Shown: positions 35,734 through 45,674, counted from the stretch's first letter. The stretch: 64,000 bases of DNA from Tabrizicola flagellatus (GCF_008271465.1 NZ_VMDU01000005.1:186001-250000), one strand, 5' to 3'. Numbers and translations: made by a program. Notes: generated by a model from the letters alone, not told the origin.

Positions 35734-36456
35734 TCAGCCCTTCGCGACCACGGTGCCGACGATCGGTCCCATCGGGAACCCGCCGTCATGCCGCCCCAGC
35801 GAGGGGGCATAGAGCCGCGAGATGTTGCCGTCGAAATACAGCGCATCCGGCAGGCCCAGCCCGTCGCGGAAGAACCGCGCGAAGGTGTGGAAGTTCACCG
35901 CCTCGTTCGAGATCACGAACACCGCCCGGCTGCCGTCCTCGCTGACGCCCACGCCGTTGCGTACATAGCGGCTGTCACTGCCGGGTAGCAGTTTCGGATG
36001 CAGCTTGCCCTTGATCACCAGCATCGGCCCCGATTGCGTGGCGTGGCGACACGCAGTCTTAGCCTTCTTGAAGGCGCGGCTCTCGATCACCCGGAAGGTC
36101 TCGCCGATGCAGAACACACCGTTCGGCAGAAGGCCGAAGTTTCCCGGCCCGTCGCTGGTCACGATGGCCGAGCGTTCCACCCCGTCCTCGACATAGAGAC
36201 CCACCGGCGACAGGTCGCGGTGGTACATCCCGGCGTTCATCGCGAAGCCCAGCGCCTTGCCCTCGGCCGCCAGCGCCAGATCGACGTTGCGGAAACTGCC
36301 GTAGGCGCCGTCCGGCCCGGAATGGAACAGCCGCAGGTCCTCGTCCGCTCCGACCTCGCAGACCGTGTAGGAGGCGCCCTCGAAGCTGGTGTCCCGGCAA
36401 TCTGCCGCCTCTGCCGCCACCGGGGCCAGCAGAAGGGCCAGGGCAAGCCACTTCAT
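35734..36456 (-). CDS. secreted phosphodiester glycosidase (NAGPA-like) family protein
   Basis: A 240-residue periplasmic protein. ATG 36456 overlaps the rbfA stop by 4 nt and begins a signal peptide ([18 protein letters not shown]). The family motifs are [22 protein letters not shown] and LYFDGNIS, as in the catalytic domain of the mammalian uncovering enzyme and bacterial DUF2233 proteins. Bacterial substrates are unknown but are thought to be sugar phosphodiesters of the envelope. Its place between two RNA-related genes is odd. Confidence 0.83.
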   Translation of the reverse strand: MKWLALALLLAPVAAEAADCRDTSFEGASYTVCEVGADEDLRLFHSGPDGAYGSFRNVDLALAAEGKALGFAMNAGMYHRDLSPVGLYVEDGVERSAIVTSDGPGNFGLLPNGVFCIGETFRVIESRAFKKAKTACRHATQSGPMLVIKGKLHPKLLPGSDSRYVRNGVGVSEDGSRAVFVISNEAVNFHTFARFFRDGLGLPDALYFDGNISRLYAPSLGRHDGGFPMGPIVGTVVAKG

Positions 36457-36863
36457 TCCGTGTCGTCCGTCGCGCCGAGGTCGCGCTGCACCGCCGGGTC
36501 GGCGAACAGCCGCCGCGTCTCGTCCAGCCGGTCGAAGGTCTCGTCGGGCCGGAACCGCAGGTCGGGCGCGTATTTCAGCGTCAGTTCTCCGGCCACCCGG
36601 TGCCGAAGCTCGGCCTTGTTGCGCGCCAGCGCCGCGATCGCCGCCTCGACCGGCACCGACCCCATCAGCGGCATGACATAGACCGTCGCCACCTTCAGGT
36701 CGGGCGAGCACGACACCTCGCCCACCGTGATCGACATGGCATTCAGTTCGGGGTCGTGGATCTCGGCCCGGTTCAGCACATCCGACAGTGTGCGGCGGAT
36801 CAGTTCCCCCACCCGAAGCTGACGTTGCGACGGGCCGGACCCGGTATCATGGCGCTTGGACAT
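36453..36863 (-). CDS. rbfA: 30S ribosome-binding factor RbfA
   Basis: A 136-residue KH-type assembly factor: [20 protein letters not shown], then [23 protein letters not shown] and the C-terminal [18 protein letters not shown]. It binds immature 30S subunits and helps process 16S rRNA at low temperature. I place the start at ATG 36863; in-frame ATGs lie 4 and 17 codons further up. It is divergent from dapB with about 100 bases between. Confidence 0.92.
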   Translation of the reverse strand: MSKRHDTGSGPSQRQLRVGELIRRTLSDVLNRAEIHDPELNAMSITVGEVSCSPDLKVATVYVMPLMGSVPVEAAIAALARNKAELRHRVAGELTLKYAPDLRFRPDETFDRLDETRRLFADPAVQRDLGATDDTE

Positions 36864-36960
36864 GCGCGTCCACATAGGCCCTTTCGGCCCGGCCCGCAAC
36901 GCCGGGCTTCTCACGCTCGCGCGAACCCGCTAGGGAAGGGCGAGCGGCAAGGGGGGCGAC

Positions 36961-37770
36961 ATGAGCGATGGTCCGGGACTTGTGGTCACAGGCGCCTCGG
37001 GGCGCATGGGCCAGACGCTGATCCGCCTGGTGCAGGGCACCGACAAGCTGCGTCTCGTCGGTTGCGTCGAACGCGCCGGCCACCCCTGGATCGGCCGCGA
37101 CGTGGGCGAGGCGATGGGCGGCGCACCTCTCGGGGTGAAGGTCACCGACGACGCGCTCGAGGCCTTTGCCAAGGCCCAGGCGGTGATCGACTTCACCGCC
37201 CCCGCCGCCACGGTGGAATTCGCAGCCCTCGCGGCCCAGGCCCGCGCCGTCCATGTCATCGGCACCACCGGCCTCGAACCGCAGCACCTCGCCCGGATCG
37301 AGGCCGCCGCCCGCCACGCCGTCATCATCCGTGCCGGCAACATGTCGCTTGGCGTCAACCTGCTCGTGCGCCTGACCCGGAAGGTCGCCGCCGCCCTCGA
37401 CGCCGACTGGGACATCGAGATCGTCGAGGCCCACCACCGCATGAAGGTCGATGCCCCCTCGGGCACCGCGCTCATGCTCGGCCAGGCCGCCGCCGAAGGC
37501 CGCGGCGTCAGCCTCGACGACGCCCGCGTCTCCGGCCGCGACGGCATCACCGGGGCGCGGACAAGGGGCAGCATCGGCTTCTCGGCCATCCGCGGCGGCG
37601 ACATCGTCGGCGAACACGACGTGATCTTCGCCGGCGAGGGCGAACGGGTGATCCTGCGCCACGTCGCCACCGACCGGGCGATCTTCGCGCGGGGTGCCCT
37701 GCGTGCCGCGCTCTGGGGTCAGGGCCAGAAGCCCGGGCAATACGACATGATGGATGTGCTGGGCATCTGA
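36961..37770 (+). CDS. dapB: 4-hydroxy-tetrahydrodipicolinate reductase
   Basis: A 269-residue DapB. The N-terminal NAD(P)-binding [26 protein letters not shown], the catalytic [16 protein letters not shown] with its His and Lys, and [19 protein letters not shown] are all present. It reduces HTPA to tetrahydrodipicolinate for lysine and peptidoglycan DAP. It has no operon partner other than the small secreted protein downstream; dapD and dapE are 8-9 kb away. Confidence 0.96.
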   Translation: MSDGPGLVVTGASGRMGQTLIRLVQGTDKLRLVGCVERAGHPWIGRDVGEAMGGAPLGVKVTDDALEAFAKAQAVIDFTAPAATVEFAALAAQARAVHVIGTTGLEPQHLARIEAAARHAVIIRAGNMSLGVNLLVRLTRKVAAALDADWDIEIVEAHHRMKVDAPSGTALMLGQAAAEGRGVSLDDARVSGRDGITGARTRGSIGFSAIRGGDIVGEHDVIFAGEGERVILRHVATDRAIFARGALRAALWGQGQKPGQYDMMDVLGI

Positions 37771-37830
37771 CGGGTGATCCGATCCGGCGTCGGGCGCGTA
37801 ATCCGCCCGACGATGTCATCGGGGGATGTC

Positions 37831-38193
37831 ATGCTGCGTCTGGCCGCCGTTCTTTTCATGCTCTCCGTCCCGGTCCCGGCCGCTGCCAACGGGTTCGAGC
37901 CGGTCAAGGACAAGGACCGCTTCCTGAGCCTGGTCAAGGACCGCACGCTGCGCATCGGTCTTTACGACCTGTCGATCAGCGTCCTGCCCGACGGCCGCAT
38001 CGATGGCACGGCGCTGGGCTGGAAGATCACCGGCAACTGGTCGTGGAAGGACGGCTACTTCTGCCGCGAGATGGACTGGAGCGGCACGCCCATCCGCTAC
38101 AACTGCCAGCTGGTCGAGGCGCAGGGGGCCGACAGGCTCCGCTTCACCGTCGATCAGGGCAAGGGTGACAGCGCCACCTTCCGCCTGCGCTAG
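37831..38193 (+). CDS. small secreted protein of unknown function
   Basis: A 120-residue protein with a signal peptide (MLRLAAVLFMLSVPVPAAA) starting at ATG 37831; an open frame from 37774 would bury it behind 19 extra residues. The mature part is about 100 residues with two Cys (YFCREM and YNCQLV) likely to form a disulfide, and alternating strands suggesting a small beta fold. WKITGNWSWKDGYFCREM is its most distinctive stretch. I do not recognise the family. It follows dapB by 60 bases. Confidence 0.65.
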   Translation: MLRLAAVLFMLSVPVPAAANGFEPVKDKDRFLSLVKDRTLRIGLYDLSISVLPDGRIDGTALGWKITGNWSWKDGYFCREMDWSGTPIRYNCQLVEAQGADRLRFTVDQGKGDSATFRLR

Positions 38194-38218
38194 GGACGGG
38201 CGCAAACGCGGTTCCCGC

Positions 38219-38404
38219 TCAGAAATCGACCGCGATGCCCTTCTTCTCCCAGTCGCCATAGCGCACCGGCTCGGGCCCGTCCCTACCGCCCAGTTCCTTC
38301 GGCAGCGGGGCCTGCGCCGCTGCAGCCTTCCGGCGTGCCTCGGCTTCGGCCAGCGCCCGCCTTGCGGCGGGCGGCAGATCGTCGTTCCTGTCCGACCCTT
38401 CCAT
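38219..38404 (-). CDS. DUF1674 (SDHAF4-like) protein
   Basis: A 61-residue protein, MEGSDRNDDLPPAARRALA at the start and PEPVRYGDWEKKGIAVDF at the end. The C-terminal GPEPVRYGDWEKKG block is diagnostic of DUF1674, the bacterial counterpart of succinate dehydrogenase assembly factor 4. It probably helps flavinylated SdhA join the complex. It is divergent from the RsmB-like gene with 70 bases between the starts. Confidence 0.82.
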   Translation of the reverse strand: MEGSDRNDDLPPAARRALAEAEARRKAAAAQAPLPKELGGRDGPEPVRYGDWEKKGIAVDF

Positions 38405-38474
38405 CCTTGGACCCTTCCTTGTCTGGCCTCCCTTCGTGATATAACCCGCATCCCGAGCCAGCAAGGGGACGGTC

Positions 38475-39707
38475 ATGGCCGAAGGCATCGCGGCGCGCGC
38501 CACCGCAGTCGCAATTCTCGACGGCGTGCTCGGCGAGGGCCGGATGCTGTCGGACTTCTCGGGCGACCAGCTCGCCCCCGCCGACCGCGCCCGGGCGCTG
38601 CGCCTCGCCGAAACCACGCTGCGCCACCTGGAAGGCGCCGACAGGCTTCTGGACCGGCACCTGCGCAAGGCCCCGACCCTGACCGTGCGCAACATCCTGC
38701 GCCTCGCCGTCGCCGAGCGTTCCCAGGGCGCCCCGGCCCATGGCGTCGTCAATGCCGCGGTCGAGATCGCGCGGCGGGGCGGAAGGCGCACCGCGCATCT
38801 GGCCGGCCTCGTCAATGCCGTGCTGCGGGCGCTGCCCGATCCCGTCGTCCTTCCGGTCCAGAAACTGCCGCGCTGGCTCCGCCAACCCCTCGTCCACACT
38901 TACGGGCGCGACACCGTCGCCGCCATCGAGGCCGTCCACGCGCAGGAACCGCCGCTCGACCTTACGCTTCGTGCGGGCTTTCCCCACCCCGACGGCGAGC
39001 CTCTGCCAACCGGCAGCCTGCGCCTGCGCGCGCCGGGCCAGCTCTCCACCCTGCCGGGCTATGCGGAAGGCGGCTGGTGGGTGCAGGACGTCGCCGCCGC
39101 CCTCCCCGCGAAACTCCTGCAACCCCGGCCCGGCGAACGCATCCTCGACCTCTGCGCCGCGCCGGGCGGCAAGACGCTGCAACTCGCTGCCGAAGGGGCC
39201 GAAGTCGTTGCGCTCGACATCTCTGCCCCGCGGATGGCCCGCGTGCAGGCCAATCTCGCCCGCACCGGCCTCGCCGCCACCCTCGTCACCGCGGACGCGC
39301 TCCACTGGCAACCCGAGGCCCCTTTCGACGCCATCCTCCTCGACGCCCCCTGCTCGGCCACCGGCACGATCCGTCGCCACCCGGACCTGCCCTTCGTCAA
39401 GGACGGCTCCGAGCTTCCTTCCCTCACCGCCCTGCAAGCCCGGCTCCTCGATCGCGCCCTTGGCTGGCTGACTCCCGGCGGGCGGCTGGTGTTCTCCACC
39501 TGCTCGCTCTTGCCCGAGGAAGGCGAGGCCCAACTGACCGCCGCCCTCTCCCGCCAACCGGACCTCGCCGTGGAACGCCCCGCGCTCGACGGACTCGACC
39601 CGGCCTGGTGGACCCCGGAAGGCGGCCTTCGTCTCCGCCCGGACCTCTGGGCGGATCAAGGGGGAATGGACGGTTTCTTCATGGTCCGCCTGCGCAGGCC
39701 CGCCTGA
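38475..39707 (+). CDS. RsmB/NOP-family RNA (cytosine-5) methyltransferase
   Basis: A 410-residue enzyme. An N-terminal NusB-like helical domain (about 1-135) is followed by the AdoMet-binding domain with LDLCAAPGGKTLQLA (225-239). The two catalytic cysteines are Cys293 in DAPCSATG and Cys343 in FSTCSLLPEEG. This is the RsmB layout, which in E. coli methylates C967 of 16S rRNA. Target assignment is by homology of layout only. A family B repeat follows 9 bases after the stop. Confidence 0.9.
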   Translation: MAEGIAARATAVAILDGVLGEGRMLSDFSGDQLAPADRARALRLAETTLRHLEGADRLLDRHLRKAPTLTVRNILRLAVAERSQGAPAHGVVNAAVEIARRGGRRTAHLAGLVNAVLRALPDPVVLPVQKLPRWLRQPLVHTYGRDTVAAIEAVHAQEPPLDLTLRAGFPHPDGEPLPTGSLRLRAPGQLSTLPGYAEGGWWVQDVAAALPAKLLQPRPGERILDLCAAPGGKTLQLAAEGAEVVALDISAPRMARVQANLARTGLAATLVTADALHWQPEAPFDAILLDAPCSATGTIRRHPDLPFVKDGSELPSLTALQARLLDRALGWLTPGGRLVFSTCSLLPEEGEAQLTAALSRQPDLAVERPALDGLDPAWWTPEGGLRLRPDLWADQGGMDGFFMVRLRRPA

Positions 39708-39716
39708 CCATCACAT

Positions 39717-39763
39717 TTGCCCTTTTCCAAATACTCTCGGGGGTTTGGGGGTGGAAAACCCCC
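39717..39763 (+). repeat. dispersed intergenic repeat, family B copy 1
   Basis: Begins TTGCCCTTTTCCAAATACTC, then GGGGGTTT, a spacer and AAACCCCC (8-bp stem, 39739-39763). Copies 2 and 3 lie at 41203 and 43536 in the same orientation. It lies between the convergent RsmB-like and transglycosylase genes and may act as a terminator-like structure. Confidence 0.8.
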
Positions 39764-39941
39764 AACTCCGCGCCGACCCGAACAGGTCGGGGAAACCGCC
39801 GGCCACGCGGTCGCCGTGGTCCTCCGGCAGGCATGGAAACAGGCCGCCGACCGGGGCCGCGCCAGTGGTTAAGAAATCCCTGACGTCCACGATCAAGATA
39901 CTGAAAAGACTGGATGAACCGGAAATGTCCACCGTGGACAG

Positions 39942-41162
39942 CTACCGCAGCGCCTCCAGCACCTCCAGGCTCGGATACCCGTCCGGCACCATGCCGCGCG
40001 CCTTCTGGAAGGCCTTGACGGCTGCCACCGTCTTCGGCCCCATCCGCCCGTCCACGCCCCCCGGATCGAACCCGGCGCGGCCCAGCCGGTCCTGCAACTC
40101 CATCCGCTCCTCCAGCGTCAGCGCCCGCAACTCGCGCGGCCAGCCTGACTGGATCGCAGGCCTCCCGGCCAACCGGTCCGACAGCGACCCGATCGCAACC
40201 ACATAGGCATCCGCCGTGTTGTAGTGCTCGATCACCTGGAAGTTCGGCCAGATCAGGAAGGCCGCCCCCCGGTGCCCGCCCGGCAACAGGATCGACCCCG
40301 GCCCGTGATCCGGCAGGTCCGCTCCGAAGACCGTCCGGACCCCCATCGCCTGCCACTCGGCCACCGGCTTCACCACCCGCTCGGTGGTCTGGTCATGGTC
40401 GAACCCCTCCGGCAGGCGCACCTCGATCCCCCAGGGCTGCCCCTTCGTCCAGCCCCAGTGCCGCAGGTAGTTCGCCGTGGACGCCAGCGCGTCCGTCGGG
40501 TCATCGCCCCAGAGGTTCCGCTTTCCGTCCCCGTCGAAATCGACCGCGAACCTCTCCCAGCTCGACGGCATGAACTGCGTGTGACCCGACGCCCCCGCCC
40601 ATGACCCGGTGAACCGCTCGACATGCCCACCCGCGACGATCTTCAACGCCGCGATCAGCTCCGCCTCGAAGAAGGCCCCGCGCCGCCCCTCGTAGGCCAG
40701 CGTCGCCAGCGACCCCAGCACCGGCAGATCGCCCCGATAGGTGCCATAGGCGCTCTCCAACCCCCAGACCGCCGCGACGACTTCCTTCTCGACCCCGAAC
40801 TCCGCCTCGATCCGCTCCAGCAGGGCCCGGTTCTTCTCGATGGCCTTCAACCCCAGTGCCACCCGGTCCTCGGAGACGGCGGTATCCAGGTAATCCCAGA
40901 TCGTCTTGGCGAACTCGTTCTGGTTCCGGTCCCGCTCCACCACCTTCGGGTTGAACTCCACGCCGCGCATCGCCGCATCGAAGGTCGCCGCCGGGACGCC
41001 TGCCTCCAGCGCCCGGGGCCGGAAGTCCCGCACCCAGGCATCAAGCCCCGCCTGAGACCCCATCACATCCTCCACCCCCGCCACCGGATCGGGCAGGATC
41101 GTCTGGGCCTGTGCCACACCAAGCGCCATGAACACGCCGATCAACCCCGCAACTGCCCGCAT
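39942..41162 (-). CDS. MltB-like lytic murein transglycosylase
   Basis: A 406-residue periplasmic protein. A signal peptide (MRAVAGLIGVFMALGVAQA) is followed by an SLT_2 domain with catalytic Glu136 in AAVWGLESAYGTY and the motif GASGHTQFMPSSW. The last 60 residues are a peptidoglycan-binding domain (LQDRLGRAGFDPGGVDGRMGP). It cuts glycan strands to form 1,6-anhydromuropeptides. It has no lipobox, so it is soluble, unlike E. coli MltB. A family B repeat separates it from the rnr gene on the same strand. Confidence 0.92.
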   Translation of the reverse strand: MRAVAGLIGVFMALGVAQAQTILPDPVAGVEDVMGSQAGLDAWVRDFRPRALEAGVPAATFDAAMRGVEFNPKVVERDRNQNEFAKTIWDYLDTAVSEDRVALGLKAIEKNRALLERIEAEFGVEKEVVAAVWGLESAYGTYRGDLPVLGSLATLAYEGRRGAFFEAELIAALKIVAGGHVERFTGSWAGASGHTQFMPSSWERFAVDFDGDGKRNLWGDDPTDALASTANYLRHWGWTKGQPWGIEVRLPEGFDHDQTTERVVKPVAEWQAMGVRTVFGADLPDHGPGSILLPGGHRGAAFLIWPNFQVIEHYNTADAYVVAIGSLSDRLAGRPAIQSGWPRELRALTLEERMELQDRLGRAGFDPGGVDGRMGPKTVAAVKAFQKARGMVPDGYPSLEVLEALR

Positions 41163-41202
41163 CCTGCCTCACCAAACCGCAAGCATTTGACTCAAATTGT
41201 GC

Positions 41203-41252
41203 TTGCCCTTTCAGAAATACTCCACGGGGGTGCGGGGGTGTGAAATCCCCGC
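41203..41252 (+). repeat. dispersed intergenic repeat, family B copy 2
   Basis: Starts TTGCCCTTTCAGAAATACTC and continues with a run of Gs, then GCGGGG...CCCCGC as stem. It fills the 94-base gap between mltB-like start (41162) and rnr stop (41257). It is more diverged in its second half (TGTGAAAT for TGGAAAA) than copies 1 and 3. Confidence 0.78.
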
Positions 41253-41256
41253 TCTT

Positions 41257-43488
41257 TCATCGCCGCTTCCGCACCACCCGCCGCTTCGCTGCCGCCTGCG
41301 CGGGCTTCCGGGGGTGATACTTCCCCCCCGCCCGCCGCGGCGGGCGAACCGTGGCCCCTTCCACCGACAAGAGGTCCAGGATCAACCCGCCCGTCACCGG
41401 CACCGCCTCGGCCAGCCGCACCATGACCTTCTGCCCGATCCCCAGCGTGAGGCCCGTCTCCGACCCCATCAGCGTCTGGCTGCCTTCGTCATAGTGGAAA
41501 TACTCCCGTCCCAGCGCCCGCACCGGGATCAACCCGTCCGCCCCCGTTTCGTCCAGCCGCACGAAGACCCCGAACCGCTGCACGCCCGAGATGCGCCCGG
41601 CGAACTCCGCCCCCACCCGGTCCGCCAGATAGGCCGCGAGATAGCGGTCGTTGGTGTCCCGCTCCGCCGCCATGCTGCGCCGCTCGGCCTCGGAGATGAG
41701 TTTGCCCGTCTCCTCCAGGTTCTCCTCGTCCCACGCGCTCAACCCATCCTTGCCCCAGCCATGCGCCGAGATCAGCGCGCGGTGCACGATCAGGTCCGAA
41801 TAGCGCCGGATCGGGCTGGTGAAATGCGCATAGTTCCGCAGCGCGAGCCCGAAATGCCCGTAATTCTCCGGGTGGTAATAGGCCTGCGTCATCGACCGCA
41901 GGGTGGACAGGTTGATCAGCTCGTCGAACTCCGTCCCCTCGGCCTGCGCCAGAAGCCGGTTGAGATGCTTCGTCTGCAGGACCTGCCCCTTGGCCAGCGT
42001 CATCCCCGCGCCTTCCGCCACCTCGCGCAGGCCTTCCAGCTTCAGCGGCGAGGGTTCCTCGTGCACCCGGAACAGCAAGGGCCGCTTCAACCGGATCAGC
42101 TCCTCCGCCGCCGCGACATTGGCGAGGATCATGAACTCCTCGATCAGCTTGTGCGCCTCCAGCCGCTCCTTGAACGCCACACTGGTGACGCGGCCCTCGG
42201 CATCCAGCTCGATCTTCCGCTCCGGCAGTTCCAGGTCCAGCGGCTGCCGCACCTCGCGCGCCTGCTTCAGCGCGGCATAAGCGGCATAGAGGGGCTTCAG
42301 CACCGGCTCGACCAGCGGCGCGGTCTTCTCATCCGGCGCCCCATCCACCGCCGCCTGCACCTGCGCATAATGCAGGGAAGCCACCGACCGCATCATCCCC
42401 CGCGTGAAGCGATGGCTCCGCTTGTGCCCCCCGGCGTCGATCACCATCCGCACCGCAATGCAGGCGCGGTCCACACCCTCGTGCAGCGAACAGAGGTCGC
42501 CCGACAGGATGTCCGGCAGCATCGGCACCACCCGGTCGGGGAAATAGGTGGAGTTGCCCCGCTTCCGCGCCTCGCGGTCCAGCGCCGAACCGGGCGTGAC
42601 GTAATGCGCCACGTCGGCGATCGCGACCCAGATGACGAAGCCGCCGATATTGCCGGGGTCCTTGTCCGCCTCCGCATAGACCGCGTCGTCACGGTCCCGC
42701 GCATCGATCGGGTCGATGGTCACCAGGGGCAGGTCGCGCAGGTCCTCGCGGCCCTTCATCCCCACCGGCTCGGCCCGGTCGGCCTCGGCGATCACCGCAT
42801 CGGGGAAGACATCCGGGATGCCATGCTGATGGATCGCGATCAGGCTCGCCGCCCGCGGCCCCGCCGGATCGCCCAGCCGCGCCACGACCTGCGCCGCGGG
42901 CAGCCCCAGCCGCCGGCCGCCCACCGCCTCGGCCTCGACCAGTTCCCCGTCCTTCGCGCCCATCGTCATGTCCGCCGGGACGCGCCACTCCTTGTCGTCG
43001 CCCTTCTCGATCGGCACGATCCGCCCGCCCTGGCTTCCCTGCCGGAACACCCCCAGCACCTTCCTCGGGTTCGAGCCCAGCCGCCGGATCAACCGGGCCT
43101 CGTAGGCGTGGTCGTCCAGGTCCACCTTCGCCAGCCGCGCCAGGATCCGGTCGCCCGCGCCAAGGGCCGGATCGCCCTTCTTCGGGATCACCAGGATGCG
43201 GGGGCTGTCGTCCACGCCCTCTTCCAGCGGCTTCGCGTAAAGGTCGCCCTGAGCATCCGGCGCCAGCACCTGCAGCACCGCCACCGGCGGCAATACCCCC
43301 GGCTCGCGGAACCGCCGCGCGCTCTTCTCGACCACGCCCTCCGCCTCCAGCTCGCGCAGAAGACGCTTCAACTCGATGCGTCCATCGCCCTTGATCCCGA
43401 AGGCCCTGGCAATGTCGCGCTTGGCCGAAAGGCCGGGATTATCCGAAATCCACTGCCGGATCTCGTCCTTGGAGGGCAAAGTCTTCAT
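41257..43488 (-). CDS. rnr: ribonuclease R
   Basis: A 743-residue 3'-5' exoribonuclease. An N-terminal helix-turn-helix (SDNPGLSAKRDIARAFGIKG) is followed by cold-shock folds and the RNB domain. The latter has the catalytic aspartates in TIDPIDARDRDDAVYAE and the later HFTSPIRRYSDLIVHR. A C-terminal S1 domain (GRISGVQRFGVFVRLDETGADGLIP) and a Lys/Arg-rich tail complete the protein. It degrades structured RNA. Family B repeats flank the gene on both sides. Confidence 0.94.
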   Translation of the reverse strand: MKTLPSKDEIRQWISDNPGLSAKRDIARAFGIKGDGRIELKRLLRELEAEGVVEKSARRFREPGVLPPVAVLQVLAPDAQGDLYAKPLEEGVDDSPRILVIPKKGDPALGAGDRILARLAKVDLDDHAYEARLIRRLGSNPRKVLGVFRQGSQGGRIVPIEKGDDKEWRVPADMTMGAKDGELVEAEAVGGRRLGLPAAQVVARLGDPAGPRAASLIAIHQHGIPDVFPDAVIAEADRAEPVGMKGREDLRDLPLVTIDPIDARDRDDAVYAEADKDPGNIGGFVIWVAIADVAHYVTPGSALDREARKRGNSTYFPDRVVPMLPDILSGDLCSLHEGVDRACIAVRMVIDAGGHKRSHRFTRGMMRSVASLHYAQVQAAVDGAPDEKTAPLVEPVLKPLYAAYAALKQAREVRQPLDLELPERKIELDAEGRVTSVAFKERLEAHKLIEEFMILANVAAAEELIRLKRPLLFRVHEEPSPLKLEGLREVAEGAGMTLAKGQVLQTKHLNRLLAQAEGTEFDELINLSTLRSMTQAYYHPENYGHFGLALRNYAHFTSPIRRYSDLIVHRALISAHGWGKDGLSAWDEENLEETGKLISEAERRSMAAERDTNDRYLAAYLADRVGAEFAGRISGVQRFGVFVRLDETGADGLIPVRALGREYFHYDEGSQTLMGSETGLTLGIGQKVMVRLAEAVPVTGGLILDLLSVEGATVRPPRRAGGKYHPRKPAQAAAKRRVVRKRR

Positions 43489-43535
43489 GCCCCAGACCTA
43501 GCACGCCACCCTGCCCAAGACTATCCCGCTTCCCC

Positions 43536-43586
43536 TTGCCCTTTCCAGAAATACTCTCCGGGGGTCCGGGGGTGGAAAACCCCCGG
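43536..43586 (+). repeat. dispersed intergenic repeat, family B copy 3
   Basis: TTGCCCTTTCCAGAAATACT, then CCGGGGGT with a short spacer and ACCCCCGG as an 8-bp stem. It is very close to copy 1. It is located 48 bases upstream of the rnr start and 79 bases downstream of the GNAT gene stop. GC-rich sequence of unknown nature follows to 43660. Confidence 0.8.
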
Positions 43587-43664
43587 CGCCCGAGGAGGAG
43601 GGCGCAGGCCCGACGACGAGAGGAAAGGCGCGCGCCGCAAGGCGCACCGCACGGTGACCGCCGG

Positions 43665-44099
43665 TCAGAGGGCGCGGCGCATGTGGCGGTGCGGGATGCC
43701 CGCGTCCAGGAATTCCTCGCCCTCGATCACGAACCCCAGCTTCTCGTAGAAGCCGGTTGCGTGCGACTGCGCGCCCAGACGGGCTTCCGTCACTCCCGGC
43801 TGATCGCGCAGCACCTCCAGCGCCGCCCCGATCAGCGCGGCGCCAAGCCCCAGGCCCCGCATCTCGGGCAGGACGCAGACCCGGCCGATCTTGCCCTCGG
43901 CCCCCTTCACCAGGATCCGCGCCGTCCCGGCCGGGCAGTCCCCGTCCCAGGCCAGAAGATGGATCGCGCGGTCATCCATCCCGTCCAGCTCGTCCGCCTC
44001 GCTGACGCCCTGCTCGTCGATGAACACCACCCGGCGCAGCGCCTGGCAGGTCGGGATGTCCCGTGTGATCTCGATCCTGAAACTGCCGGTCGCGGTCAT
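43665..44099 (-). CDS. GNAT-family N-acetyltransferase, ElaA-like
   Basis: A 144-residue acetyltransferase. The acetyl-CoA loop is [18 protein letters not shown], with the RGLGLG pyrophosphate-binding turn; [25 protein letters not shown] is typical of the ElaA subgroup. The N-terminal [23 protein letters not shown] also fits this subgroup. The start overlaps the dapE stop by 4 nt, so it is translated with dapE. The acceptor is unknown. Confidence 0.86.
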   Translation of the reverse strand: MTATGSFRIEITRDIPTCQALRRVVFIDEQGVSEADELDGMDDRAIHLLAWDGDCPAGTARILVKGAEGKIGRVCVLPEMRGLGLGAALIGAALEVLRDQPGVTEARLGAQSHATGFYEKLGFVIEGEEFLDAGIPHRHMRRAL

Positions 44100-45247
44100 G
44101 CGAAGTAATCCCGCAGGATGCGCCCATAGATCGCCTTCAGCTGGTGGATATGCGCGATCTCCACCCGCTCGTCCACCTGGTGCATGGTCTTGCCGACCAG
44201 GCCGAACTCGATCACCGGGCAATGGTCCTTGACGAAGCGCGCATCCGACGTGCCGCCAGATGTCGAGGCCACCGGCTTCCGCCCGGTCTCGGCCTCGACC
44301 GCGCGCGCCACCAGCGCCGACAGTTCGCCCGGCGGAGTCAGGAAGGCCTCGCCCGAAACGCCGATCTTCAGCCCGATCTCGCAGCCCGTCGCCTCGGCCA
44401 CCGCCTCGGCCTCGTGCCGCAGCCAGGCCGACAGCGTGTCGCCGGAATGGGTGTCGTTGAACCGGATGTTGACCGTGGCCGTCGCCTGCGCCGGGATCAC
44501 GTTTCCGGCCGGATTGCCGCAGTCGATGGTGGTGATCGCCAGCGTCGAGGGGTCGAAATGCTGCGTGCCCCGGTCCAGCGGTTCGGCGTCGAGCTTCGCC
44601 AGCAGTTTCACCAGCGCCGACAGCGGGTTCTTCGCCCGGTGCGGATAGGCGGAATGGCCCTGCACCCCGGTGACGGTGATCTTCGCCGTCAGGCTGCCGC
44701 GCCGGCCGATCTTCATCATCTCGCCCATCTGGTTGGGACAGGTCGGCTCGCCCACCAGGCAATGCGTCATCCGCTCGCCGTTGAAGGCCATCCAGTCCAG
44801 GATCGCCACCGTCCCGTCCTTGCCCTCGCCCTCCTCGTCGCCGGTGATCGCCAGGATCACCGCGCCGTCGGGGGGCGTCTCGCGCACGAAATCCACCGCC
44901 GCCGCGACGAAAGCCGCCACGCCCGACTTCATGTCGCAGGCGCCCCGGCCGTACATCACCCCGTCCTTGACCTCGGCCCCGAACGGATCATGCGTCCAGG
45001 CCGCCGCATCCCCCACCGGCACCACATCGGTATGCCCGTTGAACCCGAAGGCCCGGTTCGCGCCCGGCTTGCCCCAGCGCGCGTAGAGGTTGGCGATACC
45101 CCCCCGGTCCACCCGCGTGCAGCTGAACCCCGCCGCGCCCAGCACCTCGGCCAGAAGCCCGATGGCCCCGCCGTCCTCGGGGGTCACCGAAGGACAGCGG
45201 ATCAGCCTTGCGGTCAGGTCCACGGGGTCGAGAGGTACGAAAGTCAT
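44096..45247 (-). CDS. dapE: succinyl-diaminopimelate desuccinylase
   Basis: A 383-residue M20 metallopeptidase-like enzyme. Zinc ligands and catalytic residues are visible: His72 and Asp74 in FNGHTDVVP, bridging Asp105 in [10 protein letters not shown], general base Glu138 and ligand Glu139 in TGDEEGEG. The family block [20 protein letters not shown] is also present. It removes succinate from N-succinyl-LL-DAP. The start at ATG 45247 ([11 protein letters not shown]) matches the family N-terminus; ATG 45280 is 11 codons upstream. Confidence 0.95.
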   Translation of the reverse strand: MTFVPLDPVDLTARLIRCPSVTPEDGGAIGLLAEVLGAAGFSCTRVDRGGIANLYARWGKPGANRAFGFNGHTDVVPVGDAAAWTHDPFGAEVKDGVMYGRGACDMKSGVAAFVAAAVDFVRETPPDGAVILAITGDEEGEGKDGTVAILDWMAFNGERMTHCLVGEPTCPNQMGEMMKIGRRGSLTAKITVTGVQGHSAYPHRAKNPLSALVKLLAKLDAEPLDRGTQHFDPSTLAITTIDCGNPAGNVIPAQATATVNIRFNDTHSGDTLSAWLRHEAEAVAEATGCEIGLKIGVSGEAFLTPPGELSALVARAVEAETGRKPVASTSGGTSDARFVKDHCPVIEFGLVGKTMHQVDERVEIAHIHQLKAIYGRILRDYFA

Positions 45248-45329
45248 GGTCAGGTCCACTGGCGCGGGATCGGAAGGCATCCCTATCCGCTTGCCCCCGG
45301 TCCTGCAACCGCAAGGCGACGCCCCGGCC

Positions 45330-45674
45330 TCAGTCGAAGAACGGCGTGACCTCGGCCACGATGACCGAGTTCTCCTTCAGCGCGCGCTCCATCAGGAAGC
45401 GCTCCTCGTCGTCGATCTCGTCCCCGGCCTTCGTCCGCTCGTCGAGGCTGCCCAGCCCCTGCACCTCCAGGGGCGCCATGTCGGCCTCCTTCAGGATCGC
45501 CACCGTCTCGCGCACCGCCTCGGCCTCGTCCACGCCGCTTGCATAGCACAGAAGCGCCGCCCCCGTGGCGCGCGGAGGCAGCCCGTCGCCCTCCTTGCGC
45601 CCGACCTGGACGATCAGCGAATAGACCTGCTGCGGGCGCTTCGCCTTGCCGGCGTCTTCGGGTGCATCGCTCAT
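45330..45674 (-). CDS. conserved small protein of unknown function
   Basis: A 114-residue acidic cytoplasmic protein: [20 protein letters not shown], then [38 protein letters not shown] and a C-terminal [11 protein letters not shown]. It has an alpha-beta ferredoxin-like pattern without recognisable catalytic motifs. It overlaps the secreted-protein gene upstream by 4 nt, forming part of the dapD-dapE stretch. I do not recognise the family. Confidence 0.65.
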   Translation of the reverse strand: MSDAPEDAGKAKRPQQVYSLIVQVGRKEGDGLPPRATGAALLCYASGVDEAEAVRETVAILKEADMAPLEVQGLGSLDERTKAGDEIDDEERFLMERALKENSVIVAEVTPFFD

